A stretch of 64,000 bases of DNA from Cheiracanthium punctorium (GCA_038373885.1 JAWZYV010018234.1:248001-312000); one strand, 5' to 3'; shown: positions 25,701-34,285, numbered from the stretch's first letter. Numbers and translations: made by a program. The notes: generated by a model not told the origin, from the sequence alone.

Positions 25701-26340
25701 TCTAGCTTTGGATTAGTCCAGTCCACACTACGTAATTGCTTAGGGACTGAAAAAGCAGAGAAACTTACTTTTTTGTTTAAATATTTTAATAAAAAGAAAT
25801 AAAGGGAGAATTACATGTTATTTTGAATTTGTAATTAATAAAATTATCTTGACACTGGAGATTGAATCTTACATTTTGCAGTTTAGTGAGTACATTAAAA
25901 CATATTTAATTTTTCAGAAGTTTGTTTCTGTTTCCTACTTCATCTGGTAAAAATTTGTTGTTAAATGAAAAATATATAACTATTAGCAAATATAAGTTGA
26001 ATATTTGTTATAATGTTTATATCATGCTTGAAAATATTTATCAACAATAAAATTAACTTTTTATCAGAAATATTTATAAATATCAAAATATCGGATATAT
26101 ATCAAAATATCAGATATATATAAAAAAATATCGGATATTTTTTATGTCTTCGAAAATATCATGATATTTACGATCCCTGAGGAAGGCACTTTATGAGAAA
26201 AAATACAACATAAAATGAGCCTATCCTCCCTAAAAAAAGACGAATCCTCGCTTTAAAGTTTATAATGAAAAGCACTGAGATCATAGATTACCTTTTGTCC
26301 AACCATATTTTTCTAGCTGCTTTCGAGCAAACTCTGACAT
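7779..26340 (-). CDS. GPATCH4: GPATCH4, G-patch domain protein 4 (7 exons)
   Basis: Coding exons in order: 26292-26340, 23937-24010, 22052-22144, 18618-18698, 17235-17290, 8557-8598 and 7779-7923. Every junction has GT donors and AG acceptors and keeps frame, giving 179 aa. Exons 1-2 join across a split Gly to form the G-patch (about residues 1-45; YGWTKGKGLGKDENGI), which typically binds and activates a DEAH-box helicase. The conserved GPATCH4 block follows: HG-IGHDNVKNLTSAWW-LDLF, around residues 40-58. A later SEGTKK ... MKGKIKRINKQDAIFEQRR block matches the vertebrate EGRTAHK ... KLARLEEQE region. The C-terminus has eight lysines, suiting nucleolar location. Vertebrate GPATCH4 is much longer through a repetitive charged tail absent here. 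Intron 5 (8.6 kb) and intron 1 are swollen by transposons. It is divergent from LAMTOR5. Identity is by recognition, with exons modelled by hand. Confidence 0.9.
9279..10784 (+). mobile_element. Tigger/pogo-type transposon, internally deleted
   Basis: Inverted termini read CAGTCAGACCCTGATTTAACG on the left and CAGTAGGACCCCGATTTAACG on the reverse complement of the right. Both are flanked by TA (9277-9278 and 10785-10786), the pogo/Tigger target duplication. At 1.5 kb it is shorter than a full element. The transposase is truncated and broken (separate entry). It sits in GPATCH4 intron 5. The TTTAACGAA motif recurs inside both ends as subterminal repeats. Confidence 0.85.
9773..10384 (+). pseudogene. 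Tigger transposase remnant (CENP-B-type HTH plus start of DDE core)
   Basis: Starts with ATG at 9773 and reads a psq/CENP-B-like N-terminal helix-turn-helix (KKRKHFSLSIKLNIL...), then hits a stop at 9950-9952. A second frame from about 9988 carries the CENP-B/Tc5-type DNA-binding domain (WFNVVRAKKMAISGPLIKEKTLELA ... FSASNGWIDRFKKKY). A third frame from about 10255 holds the beginning of the catalytic core, AYETGLFYDLQPNK, where the family normally has a D before ETGLF. That first catalytic Asp is Tyr here. It then stops at 10382-10384 and the rest of the core is missing. It is dead as an enzyme. Confidence 0.85.
12420..12545 (+). repeat. tRNA-derived SINE-like fragment
   Basis: The sequence contains an A-box-like GAGCCGAGTTGATAAG and, about 55 nt later, a B-box-like CCAGGGTTCTGATC (compare GGTTCGAATC), on the plus strand. 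No tail or target duplication is visible. It is consistent with a decayed SINE head in GPATCH4 intron 5. Confidence 0.35.
14327..14557 (-). mobile_element. Complete tRNA-derived SINE with 12-bp target duplication
   Basis: Read on the minus strand, the head starts GGGCCCCATCAGTGGCCGAG (A box) and carries GGTTCGAAACC (B box), followed by a conserved body with GGAGTTTTCTGTGGTTTCC and a short tail. It is flanked on both sides by AATAGTTATATA (14315-14326 and 14558-14569), the duplication expected from LINE-assisted insertion. A diverged relative lies at 51480-51706. The head resembles a tRNA but lacks a proper acceptor stem, so it is not a functional tRNA gene. Confidence 0.8.
14932..16848 (-). 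mobile_element. hAT-like element with ~300-bp terminal inverted repeats
   Basis: The segments 14932-15237 and 16538-16848 are near-identical inverted copies, both starting ATATCCCCATGCAAAAACCC and including GACGCCCTGCTGG (GACGCCCTGCTGGAAAT on the other) and CACTTTCACTGAGTC. Between them lies a minus-strand frame with a hAT-type C-terminal signature (separate entry). Termini this long are unusual for hAT, which normally has short ends. No convincing 8-bp target duplication was seen, so it may be a composite or a different superfamily. It sits in GPATCH4 intron 5. Confidence 0.7.
15628..16241 (-). pseudogene. hAT-like transposase C-terminal remnant, frameshifted at poly-A
   Basis: The minus-strand frame (16241 to 15756) includes LLSHGQVSVERGFSINK, a hAT-dimerisation-like S-x-E-R-x-F-S motif, then a charged tail ending in a lysine run. 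The frame closes in the homopolymer near 15771-15784. In another frame coding resumes (EIADLDRSADELAEKAEKSS ... RKLAKEKSR) to a TAG at 15628-15630. The break is therefore a homopolymer length change, real or a sequencing error. The N-terminal zinc finger and catalytic region are absent. Confidence 0.6.
19620..19940 (+). repeat. Dispersed repeat with CAATTAAAACGGCCC tandem units
   Basis: Begins GGGGATCGATGCAGATGAAAT and contains about four imperfect ~35-bp units (CCCTTCACAAAA.TT.AATTAAAACGG), then TTGGCCTTTTGCC.TATATTTTAATT and AATGGGACCCTGGAAAAA. The same order of motifs recurs at 22375-23175, so this is an interspersed family. No coding capacity is visible. It lies in GPATCH4 intron 3. Confidence 0.55.
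20563..20605 (-). mobile_element. Candidate Helitron-like 3' terminus
   Basis: On the minus strand, GCGAGCATAGCGAGCC leads into the hairpin TAGGGGCC-TT-GGCCCCTA and ends CTAG followed by T. A GC-rich hairpin next to a CTRR end with a T target base is the Helitron 3' pattern. The 5' end and any body toward higher coordinates were not identified. Confidence 0.35.
22375..23175 (+). repeat. Second copy of the 19620-type repeat, split by a nested insertion
   Basis: The left part (22375-22563) matches 19620-19900 in motif order (GATCAATGTCGATGAAAT, GCCCTTTCACAAAATT, TTTTGTAAATTATTTTAA, TTGAAGTTCAGAAAA). The matching right part (CAAAAATGGGACCCT..AAAAATT) resumes only at about 23109. The ~545 bp between starts TACACTCAAACTTG..TATAACAAACCC, which looks like a pogo/Tigger-family end, so a second element probably inserted here. 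It lies in GPATCH4 intron 2. Confidence 0.45.
24600..26179 (+). mobile_element. hAT transposon with 8-bp target duplication, in GPATCH4 intron 1
   Basis: Termini CAGAGTTCATTGATATAT and (reverse complement) CAGGGATCGTAAATATCATG are flanked by the identical octamer AGGAAGGC at 24592-24599 and 26180-26187. Subterminal regions are rich in GGATATATATC palindromes. The interior carries only the C-terminal part of the transposase (25130-25802) in broken frames, so the copy is internally deleted and non-autonomous. Confidence 0.88.
25130..25802 (+). pseudogene. hAT transposase C-terminal half, frameshifted
   Basis: The first piece ends at a TAA at 25328-25330. The second (ATG at 25353, 149 codons) is in another frame. 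It reads MALSPAHLATYMLDHRYCGKKL, a hAT core motif, then ends with the dimerisation domain ASPSTAGLERIFSSFGLV ... LGTEKAEKLTFLFKYF. The BED zinc finger and most of the catalytic domain are missing, so the copy cannot supply transposase. Confidence 0.85.
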
Positions 26341-26904
26341 TACTTATGTGATAGATGATTACTGCTTGTTTACAAATTTCCACGTGTACTTATAATTTTT
26401 TGTTAATTTAGGGAATTATTACTCGTAGTTTGTGACGAAAATGTAATTTTTATCTTCCGAGCACGAGGATTTTATTTTAGTACGGTTAGAAAATACTTTT
26501 GTATTTCAAGATTCGAAGTTTTTTGCATCATTATCATCGAAACAGAATAAACGGGAAACAACAACAAACATGCTACATTTGTTTTGGTCTGACTGAGTTG
26601 CCATCTTGTAACATAGAAATTCCTTGAAAGATTCCCAACTCCTTGGCAAAATAATTGCAAAATTGATTACGCCGGACAATGTACATATTCAGTTGCAGCG
26701 TCATATGACATATGACAAAAAAATAAAATAAAAACCACTTAGTAAATAGTGTTTGACTACTGTGGCCATGTACTGCTGCTCTTCATTTTAATTCGATTAG
26801 CTACGACTTCTGTTACTTGTGTTTAATAAATTACTGATTTTGATTGGATTTTCTGTCTGATTATAAAAGCAATCCGTTTCTATTTATTTTTGTTACAAAG
26901 AAAA
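26341..26904. promoter_or_regulatory. Shared divergent promoter region, GPATCH4 / LAMTOR5
   Basis: The start codons of GPATCH4 (26340, leftward) and LAMTOR5 (26905, rightward) are 564 bp apart with no gene between, so a bidirectional promoter is likely. On the LAMTOR5 side there is an inverted CCAAT box (GATTGG, 26842-26847) and a TATA-like TATAAAAG at 26862-26869. GPATCH4 5' UTR sequence must also lie here. The elements are inferred from motif only. Confidence 0.5.
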
Positions 26905-27177
26905 ATGGAAAAAAATCTTCACAAAGTGTTAGATGAAACACTCAAAAAACCTGGAGTGACTGGAGTTCTATGCGCTGATGAAAATGGGCTGTGCTTAGCT
27001 TCCAAAGGTGCAGTCGACCGCTCCACTTCCGGAAGTTTGGTTCACTTAATGCAACTAGCATCAAAATTAGAGCCTTCAAAAAACCCTATTCTAAGACTAG
27101 AATCTGATGCTAAAGACATCTTAGTGCAGAGTGAAGGTGGATTAACATTAGCAGTTGTGCGAAATACTATGAAATAA
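26905..27177 (+). CDS. LAMTOR5: LAMTOR5, Ragulator complex subunit (HBXIP homologue)
   Basis: A single uninterrupted exon encodes 90 aa, matching the ~91 aa of animal LAMTOR5. Conserved segments are the N-terminal helix with LHKVLDETLKKPGVTGVLC, the strand-turn DENGLCLASKG, and near the C-terminus LESDAKDILVQSEGGLTLAV, which aligns with the human [20 protein letters not shown] region. The fold is a small roadblock-like domain. LAMTOR5 is part of the pentameric Ragulator that holds Rag GTPases on lysosomes for amino-acid signalling to mTORC1 (established knowledge). The start is the ATG at 26905; upstream in-frame TTG codons are not expected to be used. A single-exon structure could mean an ancient retrocopy or intron loss, but the intact frame, upstream promoter motifs and AATAAA argue for a working gene. 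Confidence 0.93.
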   Translation: MEKNLHKVLDETLKKPGVTGVLCADENGLCLASKGAVDRSTSGSLVHLMQLASKLEPSKNPILRLESDAKDILVQSEGGLTLAVVRNTMK

Positions 27178-27387
27178 TTGCATCAAGTCAAATGTCTGTA
27201 TGATTTATCCTTAGAGATGTGACCTTTTAAAAGACAGTATCATGTGATTAAGTAACATTAATTCTTAAGTTTGCCCTCCGCCCCCCTCCAAAAAAAAATC
27301 AACCCTGAAGTCATTTTAGCCTATATTTCTGTTGTTCTCTTGCGATATCGCAATGAAAATGTTATCTTTTTATGTAAATATGCCAAT

Positions 27388-27393
27388 AATAAA
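27388..27393 (+). promoter_or_regulatory. Polyadenylation signal of LAMTOR5
   Basis: AATAAA lies about 210 nt beyond the LAMTOR5 stop codon. It is the first canonical signal downstream, implying a short 3' UTR. Confidence 0.55.
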
Positions 27394-27814
27394 TAATTAT
27401 TTGTGTTTGCATCTCTATGTAATAATTTAAAAGTGTTAGTTGTTCTGTAATCTTTTGACGTTTTGATTGCTTTCATTTGAAATGTTTACTTAATGCTAAG
27501 CATACGTTTGGCATGTGAGTTTGGATTTACTCATTGTGCATATAAAATGTTTTGTAATGTGAGCTCCAGGAATGCTCCAACTTGGTCAATTACCCATACT
27601 GGCAAATCAGAGGGTTAATAAAGTAAATTAGAACAAATTTTGTTTTTTACTCAAATATCAATAAGATGAAGTACTCTTTTGTTATATTGTGTTTACCAAA
27701 AGACAAGAAAAATGTATATTTGTTTTAGGAGATTGATTGGTAAAAATTTTGGTAATTTCCTAGCAGCATAATTTCCATAAAGTGCCAAACCCATATAAAC
27801 ATGCTAATATAAAT

Positions 27815-27890
27815 GGGCGAACAATGACCCATTTTTAACCTAAAAAAAAACTTTAAGCTAATCCACCAATTGATAGCTGTACAGCTGGGT
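27815..27890 (+). repeat. Single diverged copy of the 75-bp satellite unit
   Basis: GGGCGAACAATGACCC-ATTTTTAACC-TAAAAAAA ... AGCTGTACAGCT follows the same motif order as the 75-bp unit of the array at 30601-31060 (GGCAACCAGTGGCCC-GTTTTTAAC-TAAAAAAA ... AGCTGTACAGCT). This suggests the unit existed as a dispersed sequence before local amplification. Confidence 0.5.
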
Positions 27891-28313
27891 GGATTTAGCA
27901 GATTAACTATACACAGAGCCGGATGTAGAGGAAGGCAACCAGGGCTGTATCCCTTGGGCCTCCGCAAGAGAAGGACATCCCACAATACACATTTTTACGT
28001 GAAATTTCCTATCAAATATGAATAATAAAAAATGTCACAACCTTTATGGGCCATTCCATGTAAAAGTGGATAAAGATCTCATATTTATTGTATAATAACT
28101 TGTAAAGTATCAAATTAAAGCTACTTTAATGTAGAGTATGAATTTTTTTTAAAAAACTTGTGCAAAAATAACACAATTCCAGAAATTTTACCTCTAACAT
28201 TGAAGAAATCTGGTAATCATTAAATTTGAAAAACATGGTATTTACGTTTACTACTCAGAAATTCTATTTAAACAGTCTCTTTTTGAATTGTGAGTGCAAA
28301 TATTCTTTGTAGG

Positions 28314-28488
28314 CAGGGGCGTAGCCAGAAATTTTTCATGGGGGGGAGGGGGTTTACGACTACTTCAACTCACATATATGCATACATGTGTGTGATGAGG
28401 GAGTGAAGAATACACATTTTATATGGCAAAAAATTTCTCATAAGGGGTGTAATGACCCCTAACCCCCCTCCCCTTGGCTACGCCCCTG
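28314..28488. mobile_element. 175-bp hAT-type MITE with perfect 8-bp target duplication
   Basis: Terminal inverted repeats CAGGGGCGTAGCCA are identical at both ends, and the octamer TTTGTAGG is repeated exactly on each side (28306-28313 and 28489-28496). The interior has G-rich and C-rich arms and no coding. All three features fit a non-autonomous hAT element. Decayed relatives are suggested near 4852 and 9028. Confidence 0.92.
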
Positions 28489-28496
28489 TTTGTAGG

Positions 28497-30526
28497 TAAT
28501 ACTAATTAAAATATGTAGTCCCATATTGTTTAAAAAAAAAAAAAGTTAAACATATACATTAACATCACATAAAAGATGCTTATAACTGTATATCCAACAA
28601 ATCCTTTATTGGAGAAACTTGAAATTTTCTATGGATAAACTCATAATTAACCAAATTAAGTATAGATGTTAGAAAAAAATATTTTTTTAATAGCCAAATT
28701 TTATAGTGACAGGTGTGACTCAATTCTTGTGACTGGTATGACATAGTGAATAAGTTTCCATTAAGTTGCTTTCAAAAATTACAATGAATTTCTAAATTAA
28801 ATATAAATGTTAAATATTTAAAACTAATGTCTCTGTAAATATATATATATATATGTATGTACAATATACACATATGTTTAGGCATGAAGAATCTTGAAAA
28901 TTTTTATGCAAAGTATTTTGAAGTCTTTCCAAGAGTAAAGGCAATTTTTTTCTATTTTTGCTCTTTTTAATACTATTTCTCAGTAATTCTCATTGTTACA
29001 ATTTTAATATTTTCCTAACATTAATCCAAGTGTGAGAAACTTGTTCTTAAAATGTAAAAAAAAAAAAAAAAAAAAAGCCTCTTAATGGGAAGAACCTCAA
29101 GATGAATATTAGAAAATATTAAAGTAATACTTCCAGAAATAGATGAAGAAATGATTGACTCTCAAAAAAATAGTGAAGAAATGTGCATTAATGCTCAAAG
29201 GAAAATTAAACAAAAAGATCTTTTGGTTGAGAATTTCGTTTTGACTTCATTAGCTGTTGCTGTTGTAAATGATAAAAAAATTAGAAATTACTTTGAAATA
29301 TATGCATGCCAGGGGCACTTTTTGGTATTGGCCAAAAACAGAAGACTTATCTGTGGAAAATCAATCCGTGATTATAAAAAAAAATATGTTCTACCACCAT
29401 TCCTTGTTAATAATAGGGGCTATTATTATAAATTTTGATTATTGAATATTCGCCTTTAGTTGCAAATATCTTTTTTTAATAAAAAAGTTACTGTCATCAA
29501 TTTCCCCGTCTCATTTCGGCTGTTTAAGTATCTAATTATGAAAAAAATTGCATGACGTCACACCTGCCACGTAAAATTTTAATTTTTTTTCAGTTTAAAT
29601 AAGTGAAATTTATTTTGAAAATGGTATTTTATTTAGTTGAATGTGTTTTAACTAGGAAAAAAAAATTGTCTTTATTATAGTAAAGTTCACAAGTATTTTT
29701 ACATATATAGATGCTAGTGAAAAGTCATGTCATGAAACTGTCACATCCATCACACAATTCAAAAAATTTATTAAAATTGAACAATACAAAATTCTTGCTA
29801 CTGCGATAGAATCGTAAGTAAGAAGCTAATTTATTATACTAATTATATGGGGGGGGGGGGGAATCCCGTAATCTGGCATCACTGTCTTGCACAGAGATGT
29901 TGCTAGGAATTAAAGAGGAGTAAATTTAGAGGTTTAAAGAATTGAAGACAAAAGTGACTAATGAAAGAAACTTAACTGAAGTTAAAATGCCAGTTTAATG
30001 CTGTTTCTTTTTTTATTTAAAGCTCATCTTATACAATTACATCTAATGTGGAGCAATTAAAAAAATATGGTCTTACTTAAAAATGCAGAGTGTGAAAATA
30101 CGTGTAATTAAAATTTTAAAGAGCAGTTTATCCTTTCAATGCGTGTGAAACACGGTTGTAGAGGTGTTAAAAATATCTCTGATCTTGCAGGTAGTTTTGT
30201 GGAGATTCCAAGGTTTTGTGCACTGGTTTTTAAACATGGATAGTTGTCTAGAAGGTGTTTTTAGAATCACTATTGTGTAATATATGTGTACATGTGTTCC
30301 TATACTCATTATTCTATTATCACAAGCTATTATGGGTTTGAAGACAGTTTTGGATTTTAAACCTGACTCTGCCCATCACTGACATTCTTCCTTTTAATTA
30401 ACTTCATATTCAAAACACAAATGCAACAAATATCCACACTTGCTATCAAACCTACTTGCACACACTTCTCAATAATACACGTCATTCCCTTTTCGGTAAA
30501 ATCATACAAGCCGGTGCCCACCCCAT
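28497..30526. other. Intergenic stretch, nothing clear
   Basis: Holds poly-A/T runs (for example 28530-28544 and 29058-29076), a TA microsatellite near 28841 and a G-run near 29849. A plus-strand frame at 29151-29438 has no recognised motif and begins at a non-conserved ATG, so I do not call it. Confidence 0.35.
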
Positions 30527-30592
30527 GTAAACATGGCGACAGTCGCTGGAGCTTGGCGACCGCCAAGCTCCAGCGACTGTCGCCATGTTTAC
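30527..30592. repeat. Perfect 66-bp inverted repeat (32-bp arms, 2-bp spacer)
   Basis: The left arm (30527-30558) begins GTAAACATGGCGACAGTC; the right arm (30561-30592) is its exact reverse complement, separated only by AC. The arms are GC-rich relative to the surroundings. Transcripts or single-stranded DNA would form a very stable hairpin. It abuts the 75-bp tandem array. Confidence 0.95.
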
Positions 30593-30600
30593 TAGTCATT

Positions 30601-31060
30601 CTAGGCAACCAGTGGTCCGTTTTTAACTAAAAAAACCCCAGTGGATTCAGCAACCTAGTTGTACAGCTATCTAAACTAGGCAACCAGTGGTCCGTTTTTA
30701 ACTAAAAAAACCTCAGTGGATTCAGCAACCTAGCTGTACAGCTATCTAAACTAGGCAACCAGTGGCCCGTTTTTAACTAAAAAAACCTCAGTGGATTCAG
30801 CAACCTAGCTGTACAGCTATCTAAACTAGGCAACCAGTGGCCCGTTTTTAACTAAAAAAACCTCAGTGGATTCAGCAACCTAGTTGTACAGCTATGTAAA
30901 CTACGCAACCAGTGGACCGTTTTTAACTAAAAAAAAAAACAACAACAGTGAACTAAGCAACCTAGTTGTACAGCTAATGTAAACTGGGCAAACACTGGCC
31001 CGTTTTCAACTCAAAAAAACATCGGTGGATTAAACAACCTAGTTGTACACCTCTTATAAA
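30601..31060 (+). repeat. Six-copy tandem array, 75-bp unit
   Basis: Units begin CTAGGCAACCAGTGG at 30601, 30676, 30751 and 30826, then CTACGCAACC at 30901 and CTGGGCAAAC at 30984. The first four are almost identical and the last two diverge in sequence and length, so amplification ran from one end. Each unit contains GTTTTTAACTAAAAAAACC and AGC(T)TGTACAGCT. The array has no coding capacity. Confidence 0.95.
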
Positions 31061-31690
31061 GTCAGTATGATTAGAATAGCACGTAAATAGCACTTACGAA
31101 AACATAAACACTTCAAATATCAATTTAAAATTCACATTAAAAACCTTAAACATCGAAAGATTCGTTAAAAAAGAACACTTACCTCTATTTTTTTTGGTAA
31201 ATAACCGCTCAGAAATGTCCCCAACACCCACCGGCTTATAACGTACTATATTTCTAACAAACACCCACAAATTCTTTTCTTATATTAACATAACACATTT
31301 CATTCCCTTCCATCAATAACGCAAACAATTTCAAATTCCCAAACCTGACGAAACACGTATTCTTTATGGTTGCCAGTCACAACTACCACCGGCAGTTGGC
31401 GGTGCATCGCTCACTCTCGCGTCAGATTGTTCGCCAATGATTTGTAAACAAACCATTGACATGTAAACAAGGCACCGTATACGGAATATAGTCCCCCTTT
31501 TCTTTCAAAACATAGAAAGATTCCAAATTCCACATATCCATTCTAATGTTGAAATTTCCTGAGGATGCTTACTGACTCATCATAAAGAGTTTACAACATG
31601 AATTCAAAATCAGTAGGAAAATTAAACAGATACTTTAACTACTCTTATCAGAAGCAACTACCTCAGTTCCCCCATGTAATAAACAATATA
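31061..31690. other. Intergenic stretch, moderately GC-rich patch, nothing identified
   Basis: Around 31370-31480 there is a CpG-containing patch (CACCGGCAGTTGGCGGTGCATCG). It could be the far part of the same element that carries the palindrome and array. No gene is seen. Confidence 0.3.
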
Positions 31691-32372
31691 CAGTGAAACT
31701 CCAATCTATCATTCCTGCATTCACCATTTTCCAGTATTGATCATTTCATTTCTATGGTCCCTGCACAAACTGTACTTCAATAACATTAAAGTAACTTGCA
31801 TGTATCGTTCGTCAAAAAATGACTTTTCTGCATTGACTTTTCCTGTTGTAAAATTTTTCTCCTGACCAAAATGAATTGAAAGTTAAGTGGATCCATATGA
31901 CATACAAACTCTAATTGCTTCTTGGTTTGATGTTGGTAGTGCTGAAGAGGATATGTATAACATAAAATTTAATGATTATATTTCTGCTGATCAAGACATT
32001 GAGGCATGCTGTATCCTAAACATGGAAGAAATGAGTGGTAATGGAAATTATGGTGAAGCAGAGGATCAAGTTCATGCCAATGAGGCTGAGCCTACACTAG
32101 TACAAAATTTGTTTGAAGCAATAATGGTGTTTGAAACTGCATGAAATTTTTTAGACAAACATAAAATCACAGAAAAGTATTGTAAATCATTTACATTTTA
32201 AAAATGATGAAAAATTCAACATAAAATTAGTATTTGTTGATATATAGTCATTAAATAGGTGCATAACTATTGCTTTCTTCGTATTTTAACTTTAACCAAC
32301 ACTTGTCATTTTTCTGCATTCATAATTTTTTCCTATGCACCCTATGAAAAACAATGAATCAAGGTTCTACTG
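31691..32372 (+). mobile_element. Tigger/pogo-type element with transposase C-terminal scrap
   Basis: Ends CAGTGAAACTCCAATCTATC and (reverse complement) CAGTAGAACCTTGATTCATT lie between TA dinucleotides (31689-31690 and 32373-32374). A plus-strand frame up to 32144 resembles the acidic C-terminal tail of Tigger/jerky-type transposases (DPYDIQTLIASWFDVGSAEED). The catalytic core is gone. Confidence 0.65.
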
Positions 32373-33005
32373 TACTGAAATTCCCATACTTAAACACAAC
32401 ACTGAAAAAACATGTGTCCTTCCAGTTTCTATATCGTCGTAACACTTCACAATGACTCATTAGGTGCATTTGCATAAAGCACTCTTTTCTAGTCTGAGGA
32501 ATGCACCAAACAAAGCTACAAAGGTAAATCAAGGAATTGTAATCAAAACAATGAACCCACAGTTCAGTCCATAATTTTTTTGTTTAAGATATACTACATA
32601 TACTTTGAAAAGTACTATCTAAGGACATCTTTTAATCTCTAACAGCTTACTTTCCAACAAATATTAGTAAGCAAAAATTACTAGATTTTAACATCATTAT
32701 TGATTAAATGGCCTTCAAAAGCAAACTCTGGCTAGTTCATACCCTTTTTCTTCTCTTGGTTAGTGTATTGGGTGTCCCTCCATCATTTTTCAATGGATTG
32801 TTACTTTTGAATACTCAAAAGGGAAGGGAGCAAGGCCTCTTTACTTATAGAAGTGATGAGGCAGTTCTCCACTGCCCCTTTGTACACTACCTATAATGCA
32901 GCAAATGGATTTTTTTTTTTTTTTTTTTTTTTTTGGTAGAATTTGTGAAGCAAACGAGCAAAAACAGAAAACTTGGAGGACAGAAAGAGTGTGATATGAG
33001 ATATA

Positions 33006-34208
33006 CAGTGAAACCTCTGAATAACGGTCACCTGTGGGACCATCCAAAAGTGACTGTCCTTAGGAGGTGGCTGTTGTTTAGAGTTTAATATTAAGTAAGT
33101 TATAATGAGCAAAGTTAACAATAGTCTCTTTCTATATTACAATTCAAAACTACAGCTAATATCTTTTTTTCATGCTTCCTCCTCTGCAAGCATCGGATTT
33201 CAAAAGGGTTTGTGAGCAATAGAACGAAAAGAAAGTCCTGTTTCATCACAATATAAGACTTCTTTAGAATCACAGTCTACAATTATAGAAGACAATGATT
33301 TTCAATCGCTAGCTTCATGCAGTGCGCAATCTGCAGCTTTCCCAGTCTTCTTGCAATTGCGAAAAGCAATATTGTGTCAGCTCCTAAAATTCTGCAGCCA
33401 TCCATTAGACTCTTTGAAATCTGAAATTCCCAGTTTTTCTGCAATGTTCAAAACACTCTCTTGGATATGGATCAGAAATCGGAAGGTTTTTCCTGATCGA
33501 CAGTTGGAAAGCCACTCCAACAAAACTTGAAAGTTATTCATTCCCAGTCTTTCGAAGCTGTGTTTTGCTGTTTTTAAAATCGCAATAACCTCTGACCTGC
33601 TGCATACAACTTTAAAGAGTTGCCAATTTTCTTGCTCTTACATTTTTCTTACATCATCGATATCTTTGATTTTTTTCCCCTTTAAATTGAAGAACTTTTG
33701 TTTGGAATTCATAGTGATTTCACTACACACTCGAAACTTGACACAAATGACACTACCAACGGTGTGAATGCACAAAGGTTCGTAACTGATAAGAACTAGT
33801 TTCTACATGGTGGTCATTAGTCATAGGCAAGGCTAGATAGGGATTAAGTTTTGCCCTTCCCCCAAGAATTTTCTTTATCTCCGCCAAACTTTTTCTTGTA
33901 AGTGCCATTCCTTTGTGCCTTGTCTTTAAGGTGGTTACAACGATTTTTGCAATGTTTTCTTAGCCTACCCTACCTTTTATGTGCATCCTTTTGGCAAATA
34001 AACATTGTTCACACTTTGGGGTGGAAAAATAAAAAATAAAAATGCACTCAGGTGGTCGTCAAGATATTTTCGCGATGCCAATGGGTGGCTGCTGTTCAGA
34101 GGTCAGCTCTAATATTAATCCTATGGATCAAGTTCGGTACTATTGATATGCGGCCAACCTTTGGAGGTTTTTCTTGTTCGGAGGTGAACGTTAAAGGAGG
34201 TTTCATTG
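33006..34208 (-). mobile_element. Tigger-type transposon, deletion derivative
   Basis: Termini CAGTGAAACCTCTGAATAAC and (reverse complement) CAATGAAACCTCCTTTAACG are flanked by TA on both sides (33004-33005 and 34209-34210). Its right-end interior (TTCAGAGGTCAGCTCTAATATTAATCCTATGGA, in part) is shared with the element at 48210-49327, so the two are one family. It encodes a broken minus-strand transposase. Confidence 0.85.
33200..33712 (-). pseudogene. Tigger transposase remnant with DETGL motif
   Basis: The minus strand starts ATG at 33712 (MNSKQKFFNLKGKKIKD) and is interrupted by several stops. Readable parts include the CENP-B-type DNA-binding region (SNGWLQNFRS.HNIAFRN) and VLYCDETGLSFRS, which contains the first catalytic Asp of the DDE core. 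It ends in a TGA at 33200-33202. The rest of the core is absent, so this copy is inactive. Confidence 0.8.
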
Positions 34209-34285
34209 TACTTCAATTTGTACAAAGATATTTATTTACTACCCGAGTACCCAGGAGGAAGCAGATATTTTTTTTATGCAGATAA

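Noticed and set aside
29151..29438. 95-codon plus-strand frame
   Set aside because: No recognised motif, no promoter or splice context, and AT-rich composition like its surroundings. Could not be supported as a gene.
30357..30630. Frames on both strands with the shared peptide GDSRWSL..KLQRLSPCL
   Set aside because: The shared peptide is a direct product of the perfect palindrome being read from both strands, not evidence of coding.
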